NCBI RefSeq assembly: GCF_029784155.1 | Contig: NC_073693.1 | Location: 281,745,456 to 281,809,455 of the forward strand | Direction of reading: 5' to 3' | DNA from: Uranotaenia lowii | Taxonomy: Eukaryota; Arthropoda; Insecta; Diptera; Culicidae | Length of the DNA: 64,000 bases | In this document: positions 38,099-48,325 of the stretch, piece after piece | Layout: each line of letters starts with the position of its first letter | How positions within the stretch are numbered: the first letter of the stretch is position 1 | The notes under the pieces: generated by a model | Told to the model about the DNA's origin: nothing | What the model saw: the letters and a program-made list of their open reading frames with translations, nothing else | The model's database searches: none | Made by a program: the position numbers and the translations under genes

Positions 38099-38633
38099 GG
38101 GGCACGATGGGCGTTTTCTGCCGTAGCTTCTAGCAGTGAATTCAACTCGATGTAGTCAACTGAATGATAGAGCTACAGCTTCATCAGTTTACATCTGACG
38201 ATTTGGTCTATTGGTTAGATGTCGGAGAGTTAATCAGTAGGCTCGAGTTCGATTCCGGTTCAAGGAGATTATTTTTTCATTTACCATTCATGATCGATTA
38301 TTTTGATTGTTGGATTATATGACTAGTAGCATTTTGACGGGTGTGTGAATTGCTTGCATTCTACAAAAAGTCATACATTATTTTAGTATTGCTTTGTTTG
38401 AGGATCTACGCCTCACCGTTTAGTGTAAAATGCCGCAATCATGAATGGTAAATGAAAAAAAAAATCATCTCGAACAGGAATCGAACTCGAGCTTACTGAT
38501 TACCTCTCCGACATCTAACCAATAGGCCAAATCGTCAGACGAAACAAATCGAGCTGTAGCTCTATAATTCAGTTGACTTCATCGAGTAAAATTCGCTGCT
38601 AGATTCCAGGGCAGAAAACGCTCATCGTGCCCC
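38099..38633. repeat. Inverted repeat carrying a tRNA-like sequence in each arm
   Basis: The left arm (38099-38300) and right arm (about 38430-38633) are imperfect reverse complements, beginning GGGGCACGATGGGCG and ending CATCGTGCCCC. Each arm holds a tRNA-like stretch: on the + strand 'tggttagatgtcgg' (38212-38225, A-box-like) and 'gagttcgattccgg' (about 38247-38260, B-box-like), with the same pair on the - strand of the right arm. A proper T-stem does not form around the TTCGATT loop, so these are tRNA-derived rather than functional tRNA genes. Between the arms are about 130 bases of unique sequence. Confidence 0.7.
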
Positions 38634-39659
38634 GATTAATGTTGCTTATACTGCCCCAGTGGGGGTTCCCGTTATGCCCCTACAGTAACTGATTTTCAGC
38701 TTTCGGTAAAATTTTAAAATGCATTTCTAAACGGTTTCATCTCATTTTTCAAATATAATACAGTTCTGAAATAGACTTTTTTTAGTGTCTGAACACAAAA
38801 CAATGATGTAAGTCACATATTATAGCTGTTTTCTATGGTCAAATAAGCGTCTTCCTTAAGGTGGCCATTATGTCCTTATCTGCCCTAGGTATCCTATTGA
38901 CTTGCATCGCACAGATGTTAAATTTTTGTAGCGTGTGTTTTTAATGAATTCTTGCGCTAGCATGAAGTGAGCAGTCGTGAAACACTACGTTACAAACGGT
39001 TAAACCGCTTTTGAAATAGCACAAGATACTCGAACCGAAGCTGGCCTTTCAGGTGGAGAATTAGACCATCCCAAGTAACACACTTTGGGCCATTTGGCTT
39101 TACAAAGATTTATCATTATCATCATTCAATGTATCACAGCAATATCACTGTTTTGGAGGAACAGTGAAAATGTTTGAAAGAAAAATATCGAAAACATCAT
39201 CCATGATGTATTTCATCACAGTTACGAGAGCTCTGTTTATTTTTTTTTGCATTGTTTTCCGGCTCACGACCTAACTTGATGAACATCCCAAGCAACCAGA
39301 AGTCTCGTTAAAAAGGTCGAACACAGCTTAATCGGCATAATCAATGTGCTGAAATTCGTTTTATTCAGCCCAAAATTTAAGCTCTTATTGAAACTTTGAA
39401 GTTCCATTACAAATATGAACGGCCTTCTATTCAGCCCACAAGTAAAAGTTTAATCAGCAAAAACAAAAAAATAATTCTCCTCTCCTCTCTTATTTTGGTC
39501 ACCACCAGCCCATGTGGTGCTGCCGGTTTCTCGGCATCCATCTTTATTCCTCCCATCACCTCCCTCAATTGATCTTACTTAATTGCTTTGTTTTTAACTT
39601 TGTTCGATACATGCCAGCACGCACGCCAGTTCTGTTACACAACTATTTGATTCGCTTAC

Positions 39660-39775
39660 TGAAGCAATCAAACAACCTAATGGAAAAATTAGTCCTGGTA
39701 CCAGATTTGAACCCGATCCTCCGAGATGATAGCCAAACACGCTGCCACGATGCCACGCCAAGATGTTGCCTTGCC
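39660..39775 (-). repeat. tRNA-like (SINE-type) sequence
   Basis: On the - strand it reads 'gtggcagcgtgtttggct' followed by 'gatcgggttcaaatctgg', which fit the A and B boxes of a pol III promoter at tRNA-like spacing. The acceptor stem and anticodon arm are not convincing. This looks like a tRNA-derived SINE head embedded in a DNA element. Confidence 0.45.
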
Positions 39776-40204
39776 GGCAGCTAAAATTCAAAGTGGTTAT
39801 AAGGTTCCTAGAATACCCGCAAGGGTAGTCAGCGGCCAGCAGCAAAGACGCATGTTGATTATTACTAAGAAACATTACGAAACGGCGTATAAATCAATCA
39901 TCCGTTATAATATCGGTTTTTTAAAAAAAATGAGTTCCTGTATTACTGTTAAGCATAAAATTATTCAAATTCTTGAGTTTATCTTGATATTTAATTAATG
40001 AATTGTAAGTAAATACATTTGGACAAAATTTTATAAAGTCAAAATATTTACTCTTTTCAAAAACAAACATTTGCGAGTTAGCTAGCTTTAAGTTGTTCTG
40101 AGTTGAAGTTTCAATATAAATTATACATTAAAACAATTTTCAAGCTCAAAAAAATGATTTATTTATTACATGCCCTTTCGTGATGTTCGTTCACATTTCA
40201 TATT

Positions 40205-40530
40205 CCTGAAATGGCGGACATGTCTCAAAAAAGGCTGTTTGAGGAACTTTTTGGAACTTCGAGTCCATAGAAGGCTATTTGAAACCCAATTTGTAACTTT
40301 TATTCTGAATTATGTGATTGACATGTCACAAAAAAGGCTATTTGAGGAACTTCTTTGAACTTGAAGTTCACAGAAGGCTATTTGAGCCCTAATTTGTAAC
40401 TTTTATACTGTGTCGGTGCGATTGACATGTCACAAAAAAGATATTTGAGGAACTTTTTGGAACTTCAAGGCCATAGAGTGCTATTTGAGGAACCTTTTGT
40501 AACTTTCATGCTCACATTCGAGAAAATTCG
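40205..40530. repeat. 104-bp tandem repeat, about three units
   Basis: The phrase 'gacatgtc.caaaaaag' starts at 40217, 40320 and 40424, a period of 103-104 bases. Each unit continues with 'tatttgaggaact.tttggaactt' and 'catagaaggctatttga'. It lies in the right half of the CCCAAGCAAC-ended element. Confidence 0.85.
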
Positions 40531-40639
40531 GTACCAAATCCCTTTGGAACCTTTGTTCAGCAAAATTCGAACTTTGGAGGCAGGAGTTTAAGTAGATATG
40601 AGACTTTTAGTTGCTTGGGATAATTCCTAAAATTCACTC

Positions 40640-41110
40640 GGTCCATGGCAACCGTTCTCCATGTCCATGTCCAATTTCTCGGACATCCCACATTCACCAG
40701 ATCACGCTCCACTTGGTCTAACCACTTCGCTCATTGTGCCTCTACTCGTCTCGTGCCTACCGGATTTGCAGCGAACACATGTTTTCCAGGACAGTCATCC
40801 GGCATTCTCGCAACATTTCCTGCCCAGCGTATCCGTCCAGACTTTGCCACCTTCTGGATACTGGGTTCTCCGTAGAGTCGCGCGAGCTCGTGGTTCATCC
40901 TTCGCCTCCACACTCCGTTCTCCTGCACGCCGCCAAAGATGGTTTTTAACACTTGTCACTCGAATAATCCGAGTGTACGCAGGTCTTCCTCGAGCAATAT
41001 CCATGTCTCGTACCCGTCGAGGAAAGCCGGTCTAATGAGCATCATGTACAGGTTACACTTCGTGCGAGGGCTAAGTCTTCTCGACCTCAGTTGCCATTGT
41101 AGAAACGACT
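40640..41110 (-). pseudogene. Non-LTR retrotransposon ORF2 C-terminal fragment
   Basis: Read on the - strand, the pieces RRRMNHELARLYGEPSI, KSGRIRWAGNVARMPDD and VFAANPVGTRR are the well-known region downstream of the reverse transcriptase in many insect non-LTR elements. Further upstream (toward 41100) RRLSPRTKCNLYMMLIRPAF and GYETW follow the same protein family in another frame, so at least one frameshift is present. No catalytic RT core is retained. The fragment is dead and lies in the zinc-finger gene intron. Confidence 0.7.
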
Positions 41111-42418
41111 TGTTTGCTTATAAAAGATAAAATCTATTCCTTGCAATAAATCATCAAAGCACAGAAAAAATTACATTTTAAACTGTAGAATACAAAAATT
41201 TTGGTCTTACATATTCCAATAATAAAAAATACTGTAACACAAGCATTTACAAGGCATTCAATTCAATGCTTTTCTTACCTGAAAAAAATTAAAAGAAAGA
41301 GTCTGCGCAAATTTGAATAATTAAATCATCTCGTTGGGTAACGCCTAGCTTGGTTAGACGAAACCTCGACGAAAGGATTGTGTGTCGACATTTTCATTCA
41401 GCTACTGATGAATAGGATAGCGAGTTTGCTTCCATGATAGGTAGCTACAATGTAGGTATATGACGGATTGCTGTGAAAACTTCCCTTTCTCTTGCTAGAA
41501 AAGATTGAAATAAGAAACCATGAGACGGGGAAGCAAACTTCAGGCATCGCCGCTCATTGGTGCAAATTTTGCCTAGTTTATTTTAGCTAATGAGAAATTG
41601 TGCATCGACGGCACCCGTTTACAGCACTTAAAATAGGAAAAGTAGCACCTTTTTCATACAATCAAAGTGGGGGAGGAATTTTTTCATACAACCGGAGTGG
41701 GGGTGGTATTTTTGAGAAAAGTTGGAACAGCGCTCGGATAATCAGAGCTGTTCTATTGGCTGATAGAATTTTTATCCAGTGAAGGATGATAGTTCGAGGA
41801 AATTTTTAAAACTTATTCGTGGATGGTAGACAACCAGATATAGGAGAAAAAATGGGCCAATGAGAGTTTTTTAACAAGTCTTAGTATGGCAGGACCAGAG
41901 AAGGAGTCGATATCATATGCTTGGGATAAACAAATGGAAATTCAGCTTATTCCCGGATGCTTCAAAGGGTTAAGAAATTTCAATGCTAGTGAGAGCGGTG
42001 AAACTCGAGCTTATGTTTTACAATAGCTGAGGTTTCAATCTTTTCTTTATCGGGGCTCACAATTATCAAAAATTTTTAATTGTAGTTGTTATAATTAATT
42101 TGGGATCTTGATGGAAATGGTATCATCTGGTATTGTTTTGCATATTAGATTCAACAGATGACAAATTGTGGTGTAACCATGGGTAATGCCACATGGTTTT
42201 ATTGGAACTTTCCAGGACAATCTGACACGGTGACAATTAAAAACACTATAAATAGTGTGATTCATACACTATCTGCTGACTTATTAATATTTATTACCAA
42301 AGTGAACTTAAGTTTGAGAAATAAAACGTGTTTCGCTAGCAATTTGAGATAATTAATGCCAATGTAAATATGGTCCTAAAACTTGTTGTTAACATAAGTT
42401 CCATTTCCTCATTTCCAG

Positions 42419-43729
42419 ATTTTCACATCGAAAGCCGATCTTCAGCTGCACACACAGATTCATATGCGCGAGGCGAAACCCTACAAATGTTCCCAGTGTC
42501 AGAAAGCGTTCGCAAATTCTAGCTACCTGTCCCAGCACACCCGGATACACTTGGGCATCAAGCCATACCGATGCGAAATTTGCCAACGCAAGTTCACCCA
42601 GCTGTCGCACCTACAGCAGCACATCCGAACGCACACCGGAGACAAACCGTACAAATGTCGTCACCAGAACTGTATGAAAGCATTTTCCCAACTATCCAAT
42701 CTGCAGTCACATTCCCGCTGTCATCAGACCGATAAACCGTTCAAATGCAATTCCTGCTACAAGTGTTTTACCGATGAATCTGCTTTGTTGGATCACATTC
42801 CAAAGCACAAGGAATCGAAACACCTAAAGACACACATCTGTCAGTACTGTGGAAAGTCTTACACGCAGGAAACGTACCTATCCAAGCACATGCAGAAACA
42901 TGCTGAGAGAACCGATAAGCGACCACCGATTGGAACCCGAAGTAGTAGCAGCACTCTCAACTTGAACACGAATAACAACTCCAACACTACCACGGTCACT
43001 CCGGCCTCTTCGATGCCAACTAGCACAGGCACCGCAACGGGAGGAGACAACCCGTACTGGCCAAAAGTGAGTCCCGATTCAGCGGCCAACATGACGGATG
43101 TGCTTCAACAGCAACAATCTCAAACCCAACCGAGCCATCACGACTTCAACCTGAATCAAAACGGCAACAATCAAACGCCAAACGGGCACAGCAATGACCT
43201 GCACCACCACCGGGATGAAAACGTTGAAGATCTGGTATCGTCCGGAGGTCGACAGAACTCATCAACCATGAACGGACCGAATCCAACGCCCAACGGAACC
43301 ATCTCGCTCCCACCATCCTCGACGCCAATGTCCGCTACCAGCTACGACAGCATAGCCGTGAAGGCCACGTCCTCGTCTGCGCCAACCAATTCCGCTTTCA
43401 CTCCGATCAACGCGATGGCACCGCATCTGAACACCCTGCAGCACCATCACCATCCCTCGGTTCACCATCAGCTGGCTCAGAGGCCACCGGCTTATCTGTA
43501 CGATGCCATCGGTTTTCCTACCGGTAGTGGTAATCCGCAGGCCAAGGTCGGAGGCTTGAATCACCAAGGAGGTGGAAATCAAACTGGTCCCGGAGCTAGC
43601 TTTCCGAATCAGTTGATCTCGCTGCATCAGATCCGTAACTACGCCCATCAACCGGGTGGAGGATTGATGGCCACCGGAGAGAATTTGCTGGGAGTGACCG
43701 TAGGTGCCGGTGGAAAGGATAAGGGTTAG
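42419..43729 (+). CDS. rn: Rotund/squeeze (lin-29-type) C2H2 zinc-finger protein, last exon
   Basis: Starts after the acceptor ending at 42418, in phase 0, and ends at TAG 43727-43729. It begins with the second half of a finger (IFTSKADLQLHTQIHMREA). Five full C2H2 fingers follow: KPYKCSQCQKAFANSSYLSQ; KPYRCEICQRKFTQLSHLQQ; KPYKCRHQNCMKAFSQLSNL; KPFKCNSCYKCFTDESALLD; and THICQYCGKSYTQETYLSKH. The third has four residues between its cysteines and the fourth ends in HIPKH. This finger set and linker order is that of the Rotund/Squeeze/LIN-29 family, nuclear DNA-binding regulators of limb patterning, neural identity and developmental timing. The tail after KRPPIG (about 42930 on) is Ser/Thr/Asn/Gln/His-rich and disordered-looking. 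An ATG at 42464 lies inside the finger region and is not the start. Rotund is preferred over Squeeze because of the long low-complexity N-terminal exon; the distinction is not certain. Confidence 0.9.
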   Translation: MFTSKADLQLHTQIHMREAKPYKCSQCQKAFANSSYLSQHTRIHLGIKPYRCEICQRKFTQLSHLQQHIRTHTGDKPYKCRHQNCMKAFSQLSNLQSHSRCHQTDKPFKCNSCYKCFTDESALLDHIPKHKESKHLKTHICQYCGKSYTQETYLSKHMQKHAERTDKRPPIGTRSSSSTLNLNTNNNSNTTTVTPASSMPTSTGTATGGDNPYWPKVSPDSAANMTDVLQQQQSQTQPSHHDFNLNQNGNNQTPNGHSNDLHHHRDENVEDLVSSGGRQNSSTMNGPNPTPNGTISLPPSSTPMSATSYDSIAVKATSSSAPTNSAFTPINAMAPHLNTLQHHHHPSVHHQLAQRPPAYLYDAIGFPTGSGNPQAKVGGLNHQGGGNQTGPGASFPNQLISLHQIRNYAHQPGGGLMATGENLLGVTVGAGGKDKG

Positions 43730-44150
43730 AAACCTGGCGCGTTGATACACCGGCAGTTAGAGACAAGTGGCGAAATTTCGAATGGAATGTGAAACTGTAA
43801 ATTGATGTTGAAAATTTTAAGTTCAAAGCAGAATTTTTTAAATTTATATTTTTTAAGTTGTAACAGATTGTACTGGGTCAGAAAATCAATATATCTGAAA
43901 TTACAAAAAAAAATGCTTCAGATTTGAGAAATTGATATTGGTTCAAACTATTAGGGAGAATTGAAAACTTCAAGATTTGTTCAAAAACTTTTGCACACCA
44001 TCAATTTTGTTCGCTAAATGTTGTCCACGATGAAATTGCCACACACAAAATTGATTCGGAAAATTGGAGTTTTCATCCGATGGCCATCGAATTTTTAAGG
44101 ATTGAAAAATAACTATTGAACTTCATTTTACCATTTTCCTCGTATTTTAT

Positions 44151-44552
44151 TTACAGTCCATACGCAAATGCCCGCATCTTGGCCTTAACCCCGGCCATAA
44201 GATTCTGCACAACCTGTGAATCAACCGTTTTTTGCATGAAAACCCATATTTTCTTCAGTTCCTCGACTGTCTTCACTACCTTAGGTCGTTTAAAAAGGTG
44301 GTGCTTCATAATCGCCCAGTACTTCCATGATTTCGTCAGCATGTTGAGGTACAAATCCCTGACACGGGTTTTGGCGGACTTGTTCTGCTTCTCGTCGCAA
44401 TAAGAGGCTTTTTGTACCTTGAACGTTCGAAGCCCAGCCTTAGTTTTTGCCTTCTGCACAAAATTTCGACTTAGGTGCAGTTTCTTATCCACATCCCGAA
44501 CGGAGGCGGTCGGGTTCGTAAGATAAATCGTTCTCGCCCGACTCAGCAACAT
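44151..44552 (-). pseudogene. Mariner-type transposase with catalytic core deleted
   Basis: The - strand frame keeps the helix-turn-helix part (NPTASVRDVDKKLHLSRNFV) and continues to KTRVRDLYLNMLTK. It then jumps directly to KYWAIMKHHLFKRPK and the C-terminal region (QVVQNLMAGVKAKMRAFAYG). Compared with the copies at 15 kb and 57 kb, the segment containing both catalytic Asp residues and the catalytic Glu is missing in one clean in-frame deletion. The remaining sequence is clearly diverged from those copies, so it is a different mariner family member. Terminal repeats were not located. It could at most encode a DNA-binding fragment. Confidence 0.8.
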
Positions 44553-45239
44553 TGGTACTATACAAACTTTGAATCTAAAACTTTTCCCCCATCGATTGGT
44601 CTTTTCTAGATTACTATCCTATCATCCTCCAAACTTTACAATTGCTTCATCATTTTTTTTACAACATGGAAATTTGACTTTAAACCATCACAGCCGGTTG
44701 TTTACTGCCGTGAGTGGGTTCGTCCCACTAAAACCACTTTATGCTTGGTTTACCAGATATTTCCCTTGGTTTCACCGTTTCATCCTATGATACTACATCA
44801 AGGGGTAGGGTATGCTCATGCACTTATACATCTCACCCTTTTTACTTCATCCTCCTTCTACTTTCCCTCTTTCGCCAACTTCAGACTGGTATGTAGAATC
44901 CCGAAACATGTACCGAGTAGATTACACTTTCAAAATAACTCGCGCCCGTCACAGCATTTCCAAACACCAGGGCATGGCCGATTGGGAAACTTCCAAGTTA
45001 GAATCCCGTCCCGACCACCCCGGATAGTTTCTCCGCTTCCTCTTGCTGCAGAAAAGATGAGACCTTTTAAGTCTCACCGAACGTATGAGTCCTGATCAGG
45101 GCTAAACCGCGCCCTAAAATTGCGTTGCTTTTGATTCGTAGTGTCATACGAGGCCCAAGACCTTCCTTTAGCTTATTAAGTTAGATTGACTATCTCTCCG
45201 TTCATCCTCTCTCCTGATTCGTAACAAATCGCACATGAT

Positions 45240-46265
45240 CTACGAGATCTCGTCGTTTATGGTCCGCCATAAACGTTCGTCGTGACACATTTTATTCCGC
45301 CTCGACATGAACCTGGGACAGAAGAATATTGCATGTTCTGCCGATTCCTCCGTATCAACGCATTCCGGGCAATATGGCGAGCTGATAAGCTTAAACCGAT
45401 GAAAGTATTGCTTGACCCGAAAGAAACTGCGTCAGCCTAATGTTGACCTATCCCTACTTCAGGTTTACCCAGTCTGAAATCCGTTGCTCGATGCGTCCCA
45501 TTGCTCCTGTCACTCGAGCATTGATGCTGCTCGTTGAGCTCTACGCACTCCTCTAACAGCTCTTGCTACGCAACATTCTTAATCCTCCGCCAGAGTGATG
45601 TCGATGGGAATCATGCCCGCGATGACAAAAGCTACATCTGTTGAGATGATCTTATATGCACAGAAAACTCGCATGGCTATCAGCCGATGTGTGCTCCGTT
45701 ATTTATATATGTTGCGCTCCACCTCTAAAGCTAAGCTCCAGTCCGCTCCTCCTTATCGTAGTTTCGATAGTGTCACGCTCGCAAGGAGACGTCACCTGCT
45801 ACGCTTTGGATTATGGCAGTTCAGCATAATCCAGGCCAGAGAGTTGATGATTTTCGACGTACTATCACAACAGTATTTGACATGTACACCGAAATTTAAG
45901 CGGCTGTCGAAGTATTTCAACTGTTGGAGTGAGTTGGGGTGTCTTCCAACAGTAATCTCTATGTGCGGCACAACTCGTTTGTTGGTCACGAATAGTACCT
46001 TGGTTTTATGGTGAGCTATCTGAAGCTTGACTCCTTCCATGCTTATACCAACCCTTTCTACAGACACCGATGCAATGTCTTCAACCTCCTCAATTGTTTC
46101 GCCGGTGATCATTAGCACGATATCGTCAGCAAATCCGACCATCTACGTGCCTGCTTGTTATTTCAGCGTTAACACCTTGTTATACATTGTATTCCAGAGC
46201 ATGGGTCTAAATATGGAACCCTGTGGTTCCATATTTAGACCATATTGTAACCCGGTTTCGATTTC
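45240..46265 (-). pseudogene. R1/I-type ORF2: reverse transcriptase palm and C-terminal part
   Basis: Read from 46265 downward it has MEPQGSIFRP (before the palm), then VGFADDIVLMITGE, the conserved FADD catalytic motif of reverse transcriptase. It continues with KTKVLFVTNKR and PHIEITVGRHPNSLQQLKYF. Further on, in shifted frames, are DHLNRCSFCHRGHDS-type sequence and a knuckle CPECVDTEESAEHAIFFC (Cys-X2-Cys-X8-His-X4-Cys, about 45380-45325), then RNKMCHDERLWRTINDEIS and a stop. These match the C-terminal layout of R1/I-clade ORF2. There are several frameshifts and stops. Confidence 0.7.
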
Positions 46266-46270
46266 GAAGG

Positions 46271-48320
46271 TGTGTGGGTTATACTGAACACTACTAATGC
46301 CCTATGCATATATGAGCGCCCTTCCCTCTAACTCGCTAGTCGTGGTTATGCATCACTATTACAACAGACCTTATTTTGTGGCCACCCGGTCACCAATCAG
46401 GTTAATATCAGTTTGGCATTATGTGGTTTCCACAATGGCGATCCTTCCAGGAACCAAATTTTTGGGCCAACTATTGAGTTAAAAACAAATGGTCGATGGA
46501 AAATGGTTAATCCAAATGTAATTTAAATACAAAGTACAATATTTCAAATTGTATATGAAGCGAGCCTGAATGGCTGCGCAAGTAGCGAGCTTGAATAGCT
46601 GCGCGTTAAGCGCACCCGAATGGTTGTGCATTGGGCGAGCATGAGTAGCTGCGCGTGGGCGAACCTCGGTGGTTGAGCATGAAGCGAGCCTGAATGGCTG
46701 CGCAAGCAGCGAGCTTGAATAGCTGCGCGTTAAGCGAACCCGAAAGGTTGCGCAATGAGCGAACCTCAGTGGTTGCGCATGAAGTGAACCTGAATGACTG
46801 CGCAAGTAGGTTGCGCATGAAGTGAGCCAGAATACATACGCATGTAAGGAGCGAGCTTGACTAGCTGCGCTTTAAACAAACCCGAGTGGTTACGTATGAA
46901 GCGAACCCGAGTTGTTTGGCATTAAGTGAGCTTCAGTAGCCGTGCGTTAAGCGGCCCGGAGCGGTTGCGCATTGAACGAGCTAAAGTAGCTGCGCATGAA
47001 GCGAGCCTGAATGGCTGCGCATGTGGCGGGCTTCAGTAGTTACGCGTTAAGCAAACTCAAGTGGTCTAAGAGTCTAAGTGGCCGTGGAGTGCTTGTGCGT
47101 TAAGTGATCAGTGGCAATTTAGCGAGTTTAAATTGCGGCATGATAAGCGTGTTTAAGTGGCTGTGCGACAAATGAGCCAACTAGAGCTAGAGATGCTGCG
47201 TAGCAAGCGAGCTTGAATGACTGCGCTAGACCTAGATTGAACAGCTGCATGATGCACAGTTTTGTGCAATAAGCATGTCTTGGGAAAAGGGAGGTGACGC
47301 GAATCTGAACGTCAAAATCTGCAATATAAAAGAATTGCAACTGGATGTTCAACATGCAAATACCAAACAACTCGGTCAATGTGGTCAAAGCTGAACAAAC
47401 ATCCGCAGAGAAATTTATAATATAGCTTCCGTGCATGATACTTTGTTAGGCGCATTCAAACTTAAACGTGCATGGTTTGTGATGATCGCTCGATCATTTG
47501 TCCTATGTGTTCCTGTGCAATTCTGATTTATGCCGGGAAAGGGACCGCTTAGAGGAGCAACTTCGGGCCACACGTCTTGCCTCGTCGGTCGTCGGGAATC
47601 AAGAGCCCGCCTCAGCATGGCGACTGTTACCAAGAGCCCGGAGCAAAAGTGCTCATTAGAAGGGCCCGTGCCTCGAGCTTTCACCATATGTATGTTCAGG
47701 TCTCATCACTACATTAGGGTGTCCCACACAGTTCCTCGAAGAGGTTGTTCGTTGAATGAAGCTATCGTCAATTTTGCCAGCGTCGAGCTCATGCCGGCAA
47801 GAGAGTGCTATGCGGGAATGCAAGAATCCAGAATGAAAGTTTACGACTGTGGGTCGTTAGTTGGCACTGTTCAGACAAAGGACTGCGCTGTTTAAGTCAT
47901 TCTTGAAGCGCATTGATGATCCATTCGATAATTCACATTGATTATAGCAGCACACCATGATCATCACGGCAAGCAATCATGGTTCGTTATTCCCTTTGCT
48001 CCGGCGGGTAAAGGAGAAACAACCAGTGCAGCGGTCGAAGCTTGGATGGACACCTTCGATATTGGTGAACTCCTCCTTGCATTGCAACCATCATTACAAC
48101 AACCGAAAGATACTACTGTTTTTTTCAGTACTTTTGTTTTTGGGAGAGGAGGGTGAATGTGTGGGTTATACTGAACACTACTAATGCCCTATGCATATAT
48201 GAGCGCCCTTCCCCCTAACTCGCTAGTCGTGGTTATGCATCACTATTACAACAGACCTTATTTGTGGCCACCCGGTCACCAATCAGGTTAATATCAGTTT
48301 GGCATTATGTGGTTTCCACA
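46271..48320 (+). mobile_element. Non-autonomous LTR retrotransposon with perfect 5-bp target duplication
   Basis: Two nearly identical direct repeats, 46271-46434 and 48158-48320, begin TGTGTGGGTTATACTG and end GGTTTCCACA (TG...CA). GAAGG flanks both ends (46266-46270 and 48321-48325). Just before the right LTR is a polypurine tract, GGGAGAGGAGGGTGAA (about 48142-48157), placing the element on the + strand. After the left LTR comes ATGGCGATCC, where a primer-binding site is expected; the tRNA is not certain. The 1.7-kb interior has no gag or pol; its left third is a 25-bp minisatellite. It interrupts the reverse transcriptase of the R1/I-type remnant, so it is younger. LTR identity is high by eye, implying recent movement using another element's enzymes. 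Confidence 0.88.
46556..47220. repeat. 25-bp minisatellite inside the LTR element
   Basis: Units of the type 'cgagcctgaatggctgcgc' start at 46561, 46586, 46611, 46636, 46660 and 46685, a period of 25 bases that continues with decay to about 47220. Because 25 is not a multiple of three, the repeated Ala/Gln/Ser-rich frames seen on the - strand are not a conserved protein repeat. Confidence 0.85.
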
Positions 48321-48325
48321 GAAGG

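Larger units (their letters stand above)
39287..40619. mobile_element. CCCAAGCAAC-ended element with internal 104-bp tandem repeats
   Basis: The left end CCCAAGCAACCAGAAGTCTC (39287) and right end GAGACTTTTAGTTGCTTGGG (40619) are inverted repeats with two mismatches. Inside are a tRNA-like stretch (39660-39775, - strand) and a tandem array (40205-40530). The terminal motif resembles that of the 2.75-kb element at 58588 (CCCAAGTAACA) and a lone end near 39065 ('cccaagtaacaca'). No transposase frame is supported. Confidence 0.6.
32078..42418 (+). other. rn: Large intron of the zinc-finger gene (or introns plus an unseen small exon)
   Basis: Bounded by the GTGAGC donor after 32077 and the acceptor 'tttcctcatttccag' ending at 42418, both in phase 0. 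It carries several transposable elements listed separately. Joining the two visible exons directly gives SKDSK followed by IFTSKADLQLHTQIH. This has the His pair of a C2H2 finger without the preceding Cys-X2-Cys, so a small exon coding the cysteines may lie here unrecognised. Stretches not assigned to repeats (32742-34163, 41110-42400) show nothing I can call. Confidence 0.7.

Noticed and set aside
38205..38275. Functional tRNA gene
   Set aside because: A-box- and B-box-like motifs are present, but the T-stem does not pair around TTCGATT and no acceptor stem closes. Treated as tRNA-derived repeat.
43262..43750. 162-codon frame on the - strand
   Set aside because: Antisense shadow of the low-complexity tail of the zinc-finger exon.
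45080..45130. Possible small ribozyme (CTGATCAGG and GC-rich stem)
   Set aside because: No GAAA partner or three-stem hammerhead layout, and no HDV-like double pseudoknot could be drawn.
46027..46287. 86-codon frame on the + strand
   Set aside because: Antisense of the reverse transcriptase palm remnant, which has recognisable motifs on the - strand.
46479..46818. Frames with repeated Ala-Gln/Ser motifs on the - strand
   Set aside because: Same cause: 25-bp minisatellite inside the LTR element.
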